NCBI GenBank assembly: GCA_910588245.1
Contig: CAJUQP010000061.1
Coordinates: forward strand, 1 to 14,002
Length of the DNA: 14,002 nucleotides
Direction: 5' to 3'
DNA from: an uncultured Muribaculaceae bacterium
GTDB taxonomy: Bacteria; Bacteroidota; Bacteroidia; Bacteroidales; Muribaculaceae
Shown here: positions 1-6,552 of the stretch, piece by piece
Layout of the letters: each line of letters starts with the position of its first letter
Position numbering within the stretch: the stretch's first letter is position 1
The notes under the pieces: generated by a model
Seen by the model: the letters and a program-made list of their open reading frames with translations, nothing else
Databases searched by the model: none
Told to the model about the DNA's origin: nothing
Program-made: the position numbers and the translations under genes

Positions 1-328
1 ATTTTCATCGAATGCTCAGGAATCAACCGGTGGCACTTCCTCCAAACCTATAATCCTGGACTCGCATCCGATTGATAATAATAGCAAGCCAAAGCCCCAT
101 CGCGCACCCATGAGTATGAACATAGAGGCATACTACGATCAGGTTAGACACTCCATAAAGATATACTACGATGGAGAGGCAGACGGCGAAGTCTTCCTAT
201 ACCTCAACGACAACGTTGTCGGATACAGCTCCGAGATAAATACGACCTTCCAGATTGAAGAACCGGGCATTTACAGAATCGAGATTCTCGGTGAATCATG
301 GATAGCCGAAGGAAGCATCCAACTGTAA
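1..328 (+). CDS. Secreted DUF3244-type protein, 5' end cut off by the window
   Basis: The frame ending at the TAA at 326-328 is open back to the window edge, so 108 residues are visible and the true start lies upstream. The first visible residues (FSSNAQES) look like the end of a signal peptide with its cleavage site, so perhaps only about 20 residues are missing. A Ser/Pro/Lys-rich linker follows, then from about residue 37 a small beta-rich domain ending EGSIQL. The pattern of an Ala-Tyr-Tyr strand, alternating hydrophobic strands, a 'GIYRIEI' strand and a terminal 'G-x-I' strand resembles DUF3244, a family of small exported Ig-like proteins common in Bacteroidales with no known function. 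It lies 88 bases upstream of a RiPP precursor on the same strand, and I see no terminator between them. It could belong to that locus, for example as an accessory or self-protection protein, or simply be a neighbour. Family assignment is by eye. Confidence 0.7.
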   Translation, partial: FSSNAQESTGGTSSKPIILDSHPIDNNSKPKPHRAPMSMNIEAYYDQVRHSIKIYYDGEADGEVFLYLNDNVVGYSSEINTTFQIEEPGIYRIEILGESWIAEGSIQL

Positions 329-416
329 TCACATATAAACAGACACAACTGTAAAAAGCGTGGAAGCCAATCCCCGATAAGTTGAGGCACATTTTTCTTA
401 TCCAAATTAATGTTAT

Positions 417-653
417 ATGAAGACATTTAATGACTTAATGCCTTTGGAGATTCTCAGCATCGAAGAAGTTGCTGAAATCAAAGGCGGTACGGTTGACAAT
501 CCGGCAGGGTGCAGTACATATGCGTGTCCCGCCAGTTCCGCGGAGACGGCATGCAAGAGCCGTGACACATGCGGATCCATGGCTTATATTCCGGAGGTGC
601 CACCAGCCCCAAGACCCGAGGACCCAACCCCTACACCTACACCTACCAACTAA
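417..653 (+). CDS. RiPP precursor peptide: double-glycine leader, four-Cys core, Pro-Thr tail
   Basis: This 78-residue product has a 24-residue leader ending GG (residues 23-24). The leader matches the double-glycine consensus position by position: Leu at -12, Ser at -11, Glu at -8, Val at -7, Ile at -4, Gly at -2 and -1. C39-peptidase exporters cut after such a pair, and one is encoded at 4348-6537. The 54-residue core holds Cys32, Cys37, Cys46 and Cys52 (spacing C-x4-C-x8-C-x5-C) within a small-residue segment. It then runs into a Pro-rich tail (from about residue 59) ending in repeated Pro-Thr. A radical SAM maturase lies 65 bases downstream, so the Cys residues are candidates for thioether or similar crosslinks. 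I cannot tell which chemistry. The start at 417 gives a leader of normal length. No good promoter is visible at 329-416, so it may be read from upstream. It resembles the rSAM-modified GG-leader precursors of Bacteroidales, but the core is unlike any I can name. Confidence 0.85.
   Translation: MKTFNDLMPLEILSIEEVAEIKGGTVDNPAGCSTYACPASSAETACKSRDTCGSMAYIPEVPPAPRPEDPTPTPTPTN
630..647 (+). repeat. Three tandem hexanucleotides encoding the Pro-Thr tail
   Basis: CCTACA, CCTACA and CCTACC follow one another in frame near the 3' end of the precursor gene, each encoding Pro-Thr. An array of this kind can gain or lose units by replication slippage without breaking the frame, so tail length may vary between strains. 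Confidence 0.8.
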
Positions 654-668
654 GCGAATGAAACAAGT

Positions 669-700
669 GTGCGGGAAGGTCTTGCAAGACCTTCCCGCAC
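669..700 (+). terminator. Perfect 32-base palindrome between precursor and maturase, likely hairpin attenuator or mRNA-stabilising element
   Basis: Bases 669-684 (GTGCGGGAAGGTCTTG) are exactly reverse-complementary to 685-700. In RNA this would be a GC-rich stem of about 14 base pairs with a tight loop, starting 15 bases after the precursor stop and ending 18 bases before the maturase start. No T-run follows (TGTAAAACC), so it is not a standard intrinsic terminator. Partial termination, or protection of the short precursor mRNA from 3' exonucleases, would yield more precursor than enzyme, as is common in peptide operons. A dyad-binding operator is an alternative. Confidence 0.7.
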
Positions 701-718
701 TGTAAAACCATAAAATCC

Positions 719-2197
719 ATGATACATTTGAATTCATCTTATATCTTAAGGAATGACAGACACAGATCAATCATCTTTGAGAAAAGATCCGCCGACGGAG
801 ATCCCTGCATCTCAGGATGGATATCTCGGGTACATCCGGTATACACAATGCTCCTGTCATATTTTACAAAACCTACAGAAATAGATAAGGCGTATGAAAT
901 CTGCCAGAGCTTTCTTCAATGCGACAGAGAGAACGCGCAAAAGCTTATTGACTCATTTATCAATGAGGAAGTTCCTTTTTCATCGACAATTCAAGGAGAG
1001 ATCAGCGAATTCCCCCCAAAACTGCTCGTAGAATCGGAGGGGACTGCAGATAAAGCACATACTGCCATGAAATCATACTCTGCAGAGGATTTCATTTATA
1101 CACCTCCTGTAGACCTCAAGACCCAAAGGATATTCGTTGCTCCCGTAGGACTGGTATGGGTGGTCACAGACAGATGCGTGACAGACTGCGTGTATTGCTA
1201 TGCAAATAAGAATCATGCAAAAAAATGGATGGATTCAATACAGATCGAAAGATTCATCGCCGATGCCAAGGTCAGCGGCATACGCGACATATTCCTATCC
1301 GGAGGGGAACTTTTCCTTCATCCGGAATGGAAGAGAATCCTCGATCTCCTTCACCGATATGATTTGTGGCCAGGCATGATATCTACTAAAATGCCTATAA
1401 CCGAAGAAATTGTAGAGACCCTAAAACAATACCCGCCGGTGATGATCCAGATTTCTCTTGATTCTCTTGACCGGCAGACCTTATGTGAGACACTAAAAGT
1501 AAAACCTTCATATATCGATGATGTAAAACATGGAATAGAGCTGCTCGAAAAAAACAGGATACACATGCAGCTTGCAAGTGTACTGACAAAAAAGACTGCC
1601 AGCATTGCAAACCTTGAGGAGATGAGAATATACCTGTCATCCCTCGGATATCTCAACAGATGGACCATACGTATCGGTTTCCCATCCCTATATTCTTCTG
1701 TTGATTATAATAAATGGAAAGTCAACAAAGAATTTAAGTCGGAGCTTGACAAATGGTACGAAGAGGCAGAGGACAAATCTAAATTTACAATATCTCTGGA
1801 TAAAGGCAAGGAGGAATCCTATAATAAATCCACCACAGGTTCTAAAGATTTCCCGGGCGCTCGCTGCTCTGCCAACATAACCCATATGGTCATACTTCCT
1901 GACGGCAAAGTCACAATATGTGAACAGTTGTACTGGAATCCACGCTTTATAATTGGTGACATACTCAATAACAGCATACAGGAGATATGGCAGGGCGCCC
2001 AGGCATCAAGGCTTACAAGATTCCCCCAAAATAGTATCGGGGTAAAGAGTCCTTGCGGAACATGTGAACTGTATGACAAATGCCAGTCCTTCCCCAACAA
2101 GTGCTATCCGGATATTCTCAAGGCATACGGAGATGACAACTGGGATTTTCCCGATTTGCGCTGTGCGTTCGCTCCGCCGCATATTCATGAACTGTAA
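719..2197 (+). CDS. Radical SAM/SPASM peptide maturase with N-terminal PqqD-like (RRE) region
   Basis: The 492-residue protein probably modifies the peptide encoded just upstream. Residues 1 to about 95 look like a PqqD-like RiPP recognition element: a 'YILRND' strand, an 'HPVY..LLSYF' segment, then two helices. This is the module that usually binds the leader. The radical SAM core has the canonical C-x3-C-x2-C cluster motif at Cys153, Cys157 and Cys160, followed by Tyr, and a 'LSGGE' SAM-binding segment. The C-terminus is a SPASM domain for auxiliary Fe-S clusters: Cys383, a Gly five residues before Cys401, then Cys446, 449, 455, 462 and 482. The usual C-x3-C step is C-x6-C here. SPASM enzymes of this type make thioether or carbon-carbon crosslinks in peptides; which one applies here is not readable. 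The gene looks more AT-rich than the two genes after it. There is no clear Shine-Dalgarno sequence before the ATG, as is normal for Bacteroidota. Confidence 0.9.
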   Translation: MIHLNSSYILRNDRHRSIIFEKRSADGDPCISGWISRVHPVYTMLLSYFTKPTEIDKAYEICQSFLQCDRENAQKLIDSFINEEVPFSSTIQGEISEFPPKLLVESEGTADKAHTAMKSYSAEDFIYTPPVDLKTQRIFVAPVGLVWVVTDRCVTDCVYCYANKNHAKKWMDSIQIERFIADAKVSGIRDIFLSGGELFLHPEWKRILDLLHRYDLWPGMISTKMPITEEIVETLKQYPPVMIQISLDSLDRQTLCETLKVKPSYIDDVKHGIELLEKNRIHMQLASVLTKKTASIANLEEMRIYLSSLGYLNRWTIRIGFPSLYSSVDYNKWKVNKEFKSELDKWYEEAEDKSKFTISLDKGKEESYNKSTTGSKDFPGARCSANITHMVILPDGKVTICEQLYWNPRFIIGDILNNSIQEIWQGAQASRLTRFPQNSIGVKSPCGTCELYDKCQSFPNKCYPDILKAYGDDNWDFPDLRCAFAPPHIHEL

Positions 2198-2232
2198 ACG
2201 CTGCCATGATGATCATGCACCAAATCCCGTAA

Positions 2233-4338
2233 ATGATAATGAAACTAATCCTGTCCATTCTATTGCTCTATTCCTGCATAAGCAGCGTATACGGCGCAAC
2301 ATGCCCCCTGACGCCGGACACTGTCACGGAAACTGAAGGAAAACATACGGAGCTCAAGGAACTGACCGTAACCGCCAGGACTGTGAGGATGACCGCTCCG
2401 GGTGCCTACAGGCTTACACCCCTTCCCGAGCAGAAAAGGCTCGCGTCAAACCTCATACAGGTAATCTCAAACATGAACCTTTCCATGCTGGCCATCGATG
2501 AAGGCACAAATACGGTAAGGATGTCTAACGGAGAGGGTTGTGCCATATATATCAACGGCATAGCCGCCACCCCTCAGGAGATACAGGGGATGCTCCCGTC
2601 AATGATAAGATATGCGGAGCTTCTTGATCATCCGAGAGATCCCCGTTTCCAGGGAAACCCGCATGTGCTGAATTTCGTGCTGCGTGACGAGATCGGAGGA
2701 TTCACCAGAATCTCCGCAAAAGAAAGCTTCCTGAACGGAAACCTGACCTCTGTCGGAGTATTCAACCACCTCGTAAGGAAAAGACTGGCTTTCTCCTTGT
2801 TTGCCGGCGGCACATACCGTGACATCCCAAGGGGAGGCTCCGACAACACGGAGACAATCAGGGGTCGTGTGGAGACGCGGAGAGCGACATCCGTGGAGGA
2901 CTTCGGTTCCCGCGAATGGAACGCACCCCTGTCGGCAAGGATCACCTACACGACCCGGAAATTCATCATGAACCATACACTGGGGTTTTCCCACGACAGG
3001 ACACCGCACTCAAGAATTTCGGGGACGAATACATATCCATCCTCTCCCGCGGCCATCGGAGAACCTTATGACAGAAACATTTCCGAGAAGTCGAACGTGG
3101 TCAGCTGGGGTGCGATGTATTACTTCATATTTCCCAGATATCTCTCGTTAAATATTGTAACCAACCTGAACTATTCGCACAACAACAGCCGGAATGCCTA
3201 TTCATCACACTCCGGAGACATCATTAACCTTGCCAGGGAGGACGCCTTGTCATACAATATCATGGCGGTTATCTCCAAATGGATGGGTTACAGGAACAAC
3301 CTGACACTGACCGCAGGTTTCAACGGCATCATGAACAGGGTGGACTATTATCAGGGAAGGGGACGAAACCGCTATGATTTCCCTGGCGGCACACTCATGC
3401 TCAGCCACACCCTGAACCTCAGCAAACTCAGGTTTATGACCGTTGTCGGCGGGGAAGTGAATTCCTACCGCACCCGTCATGACGGGAAAAACGGGGGATA
3501 CACGGAATTCAAACCCGTGCTCGGCATTAACCTCAACCTGACACTCGGCAAAAGCGCCCTCTCCGGATACGTCCAGTACAAGCAGGGCGGCTTGTCGTAC
3601 AGCGCATTCACGCCGGATACCATAAGACAGGATGAGATCATATACATGACAGGGAATCCTGACCTTAAGGTAGAAAAAACTCTTACGGGGAATGTATCCT
3701 GGAATTGGAATGCCACTGAGAAATTCTCCATATCACCCTCCGTGACATATTTATGCTACTATGACCGTATCCTCAGGGAATACTCCGCATATGGCGACGG
3801 CATACTGCGCAGATTCGGCAATGCCGGGGAATTCCGCGACATCGACGCCCGGATCACGGCGGCGCTCAATATCCTCGGCGGCAGACTCTCCCTGAACGGG
3901 AATATGGGTCTGGAAAGATATTTCTCATCCAGGACACGCATCGGCGGGATAAACGCCTTTTACGGAACCCTCTCCGCCACCTGCAGGACCGGTGATTTCC
4001 GCCTCCGGGCCGAATATGACTCTCCGAGGAGGTCCCTCTCCCCGGTCACCGGAGCAAAAAGCAAGATCCCGTCAGCCTATTCCCTGGGAGCGTCATGGTA
4101 CCACGGGGCCTGGACGCTCGGCCTGTCGATCGACAATATCTTCCGTACCTCATGGAAAACCGGGGAGAGCATTCTCTTATCTCCTGTCTATGACGTACGG
4201 AGAACAGAATGGGGTATTGACAGGCATGCCTGTTGCACTCTGACTGCCTCATTCAATTTCGGATACGGGAAAAAGACAAAACCGGACAATGAGCTCGGGC
4301 GTGCGGCATATGGCAATTCCTCTATCCTTAAAGACTGA
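2233..4338 (+). CDS. Outer-membrane plug/beta-barrel protein (TonB-receptor-like) without the N-terminal carboxypeptidase-like domain
   Basis: The 701-residue product starts with a signal peptide (hydrophobic run to about residue 21, 'SVYG-ATC'). A TonB-box-like 'LKELTVTAR' near residues 41-49 is followed by a plug-like domain (about 60-155) with the typical 'YINGI' and 'LNFVLRDE' strands, and then by a long beta-barrel rich in amphipathic strands and aromatic girdles. The order fits the Bacteroidota 'outer membrane protein beta-barrel family' (PF14905-like). Most relatives carry a carboxypeptidase-regulatory-like domain before the plug. Here only about 20 residues separate the signal peptide from the TonB-box-like motif. 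A second in-frame ATG at 2239 could equally be the start. The gene lies 35 bases after the maturase and 9 bases before the exporter, so it is probably co-transcribed with them. It may release the mature peptide, recapture it, or act as its target. The direction of transport is inference. Confidence 0.85.
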   Translation: MIMKLILSILLLYSCISSVYGATCPLTPDTVTETEGKHTELKELTVTARTVRMTAPGAYRLTPLPEQKRLASNLIQVISNMNLSMLAIDEGTNTVRMSNGEGCAIYINGIAATPQEIQGMLPSMIRYAELLDHPRDPRFQGNPHVLNFVLRDEIGGFTRISAKESFLNGNLTSVGVFNHLVRKRLAFSLFAGGTYRDIPRGGSDNTETIRGRVETRRATSVEDFGSREWNAPLSARITYTTRKFIMNHTLGFSHDRTPHSRISGTNTYPSSPAAIGEPYDRNISEKSNVVSWGAMYYFIFPRYLSLNIVTNLNYSHNNSRNAYSSHSGDIINLAREDALSYNIMAVISKWMGYRNNLTLTAGFNGIMNRVDYYQGRGRNRYDFPGGTLMLSHTLNLSKLRFMTVVGGEVNSYRTRHDGKNGGYTEFKPVLGINLNLTLGKSALSGYVQYKQGGLSYSAFTPDTIRQDEIIYMTGNPDLKVEKTLTGNVSWNWNATEKFSISPSVTYLCYYDRILREYSAYGDGILRRFGNAGEFRDIDARITAALNILGGRLSLNGNMGLERYFSSRTRIGGINAFYGTLSATCRTGDFRLRAEYDSPRRSLSPVTGAKSKIPSAYSLGASWYHGAWTLGLSIDNIFRTSWKTGESILLSPVYDVRRTEWGIDRHACCTLTASFNFGYGKKTKPDNELGRAAYGNSSILKD

Positions 4339-4347
4339 TTCCGGGCC

Positions 4348-6537
4348 ATGCGATTCCCATTCGTGAAGCAGAAGGACTCCATGCAGTGCGGAGTGGCGGC
4401 CCTGGCCATGGTGTGCCGCCATTTCGGGGTGCCCTACTCAACGGCTTTCCTTGACACGTTATGCAGTCCGACGGCCGAAGGGGTCTCAATGCTCGGCATC
4501 TCCCGGGCCGCCACGGAACTCGGCCTCGACAACGTGTCGGGACGGGTAGGCATACGGGAACTCACAGGTTGTCCCTTACCGGCCATCCTGCACTGGAACC
4601 AGACACATTTCACCGTGCTCCACAGGGTATCGCACGGTGGACGGCGGTTCCATGTGGCGGATCCGGGAAAAGGACTCGTCACTTACTCACGTGACGAATT
4701 CCTGCGGCATTGGGGAAGCATAAGGCACGGCGAGGACGCGAAAGGCGTGGCCATGTTCTTCGAAAAGACGCCACGCTTCGGAAAAGTCACGGAACCTCAG
4801 GCCGGCGAACGGCGGTCGTTCCGGTTCCTGTCAGGCTATCTGAGGCAGTACCGGAAGTATTTCCTCCAGATCATCCTCGGCCTTATGCTGGGATGCGTGC
4901 TGCAGCTCATACTCCCCTTCCTGACGCAGGCCATCGTCGACCTCGGGATCCGTCACCGCGACATAGGGCTGATATGGCTCATACTGCTCGGGGAGCTGAT
5001 GATCGTCGTCGGGCGCACGGCCACCGATTTCATCCGCCGGTGGCTGCTGCTCCACATATCGATGCGCATCAACATATCGCTCGTCTCCGACTTCTTCATC
5101 AAGCTGCTCAGGCTGCCGATGTCGTTCTTCGACACCAAGCTGATGGGGGACCTCCTCCAACGTATCGGAGACCATACGCGCGTCCAGGACTTCCTGACCG
5201 GACAGGCGCTCAACGTCGTCTTCACCATCCTCAGCTTCCTGGTGTTCGGCGTGGTGCTCTTCGTCTACAACCACCTGATCTTCGCCGTCTTCGCCGCGGG
5301 GAGCCTCTGCTACGGACTCTGGATAGCCTCCTTCCTGCGGCGCCGCAAGGTGCTCGACTATGAACTGTTCGAGCAGCAGGCCGTGAACCAGAACCGCACG
5401 TACCAGTTCATAACCTCGATGCAGGAGATAAAGCTGCAGGACTGCGAGCGGCGCCGCCGCTGGGAATGGGAGGACACCCAGGCCGACCTCTTCGCCGTGC
5501 GCATGAAGTCGCTCAGGCTCCAGCAGACGCAGGAGGCAGGCTCCATATTCATCAACGAGGTGAAGAACATCATCATAACGGTTCTCGCTGCGACCGCAGT
5601 GATCGGCGGCCGGATGACACTCGGGGCCATGCTCGCCGTGCAGTACATCATCGGGCAGCTCAACTCCCCCGTGGCGCAGTTCATGTCGTTCATCTATTCG
5701 CTGCAGGACGTGCGCATATCGCTGGAGCGCATCAACGAGATACACTGCGGCAGGAACGAGGAGCCGGACTCCGGGCTGGCCACCGACTTCAGGGAGGGGA
5801 AATCCATAGACATCGACAGTATCGACTTCAAGTATGACCCGCACGCGCTGAAAAAGACAATAGAGGGCGTGTCGTTCCATATCCCGGAGGGGAAGGTGAC
5901 GGCGATAGTCGGTGCCTCCGGGAGCGGTAAGACCACGCTCATAAAGCTGATGCTGGGATACTATCCCGTGATGTCGGGCTCGATATCCATAGCGGGACGG
6001 GATATAAATGAACACAGCCTGAGATGGTGGCGGCGGCAGTGCGGCGTGGTGATGCAGGACGGGGTGATCTTCTCCGAGTCGATAGCGCGCAACATCGCCG
6101 TGGACGACGGGGAGGTGGACACGGAGCGTCTGGAGAGTGCTGCCAGGATAGCCTGCATCCATGACTTCGTGATGTCGCTTCCGCTGCGCTACGACACGAA
6201 GGTGGGGAAGGACGGCGTGGGGCTGAGCCAGGGGCAGAGGCAGCGCATACTGATAGCGAGGGCCGTCTACAGGGATCCGGCTTTCATCTTCCTTGACGAG
6301 GCCACGAACTCGCTCGACGCGAAGAACGAGCGCGAGATCGTGGAGAACCTCGATAAATTTTACAAAGGACGCACGGTTGTGGTCGTGGCCCACCGTCTGT
6401 CGACTGTAAAGAACGCCGACCGGATCATAGTGCTCGACGGCGGCAAGGTGGTGGAGACAGGCGACCACGCCTCGCTGATCGCCGCGAAAGGGGCATATTA
6501 CAACCTCGTCAGGAACCAGCTTGAATTGGGAAATTGA
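4348..6537 (+). CDS. C39-peptidase-containing ABC exporter that cleaves and exports the double-glycine peptide
   Basis: This 729-residue half-transporter carries its own protease. Residues 1 to about 125 form a C39 peptidase with Gln8 (oxyanion), Cys14 (nucleophile), His87 and Asp105. The residue before the Cys is Gln rather than the common Asp. A membrane domain with about six helices spans roughly 155-440. The ATPase has Walker A GASGSGKTT at 522-530, a Q-loop ('VVMQDG'), signature LSQGQ at 626-630, Walker B Asp650 with catalytic Glu651, and the H-loop His682. All catalytic residues are present, so the protein should be active. As a homodimer in the inner membrane it should remove the 24-residue leader after Gly-Gly and pump the core to the periplasm. 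The gene is strikingly GC-rich compared with the maturase gene. No HlyD-type adaptor gene is in the window. Confidence 0.95.
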   Translation: MRFPFVKQKDSMQCGVAALAMVCRHFGVPYSTAFLDTLCSPTAEGVSMLGISRAATELGLDNVSGRVGIRELTGCPLPAILHWNQTHFTVLHRVSHGGRRFHVADPGKGLVTYSRDEFLRHWGSIRHGEDAKGVAMFFEKTPRFGKVTEPQAGERRSFRFLSGYLRQYRKYFLQIILGLMLGCVLQLILPFLTQAIVDLGIRHRDIGLIWLILLGELMIVVGRTATDFIRRWLLLHISMRINISLVSDFFIKLLRLPMSFFDTKLMGDLLQRIGDHTRVQDFLTGQALNVVFTILSFLVFGVVLFVYNHLIFAVFAAGSLCYGLWIASFLRRRKVLDYELFEQQAVNQNRTYQFITSMQEIKLQDCERRRRWEWEDTQADLFAVRMKSLRLQQTQEAGSIFINEVKNIIITVLAATAVIGGRMTLGAMLAVQYIIGQLNSPVAQFMSFIYSLQDVRISLERINEIHCGRNEEPDSGLATDFREGKSIDIDSIDFKYDPHALKKTIEGVSFHIPEGKVTAIVGASGSGKTTLIKLMLGYYPVMSGSISIAGRDINEHSLRWWRRQCGVVMQDGVIFSESIARNIAVDDGEVDTERLESAARIACIHDFVMSLPLRYDTKVGKDGVGLSQGQRQRILIARAVYRDPAFIFLDEATNSLDAKNEREIVENLDKFYKGRTVVVVAHRLSTVKNADRIIVLDGGKVVETGDHASLIAAKGAYYNLVRNQLELGN

Positions 6538-6552
6538 AAATGGAGAGGGATT

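Noticed and set aside
669..705. Palindrome as an integration or IS end
   Set aside because: No transposase, target duplication or second copy is visible, and its position between two operon genes fits an RNA hairpin better.
435..770. 111-residue minus-strand frame over the precursor
   Set aside because: It is Cys/Arg-rich noise complementary to the precursor, and it runs across the palindrome. The plus-strand precursor has a strong leader consensus.
4710..5363. 217-residue plus-strand frame within the exporter gene
   Set aside because: It is out of frame with an intact gene, and its Arg/Pro/His-rich composition is typical of a shifted reading of GC-rich DNA.
4831..6468. 545-residue open frame on the minus strand inside the exporter gene
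   Set aside because: It is a shadow of the GC-rich codon use of the exporter. The product is a His/Glu/Val-rich string with no domain, whereas the plus-strand frame has every C39 and ABC motif.
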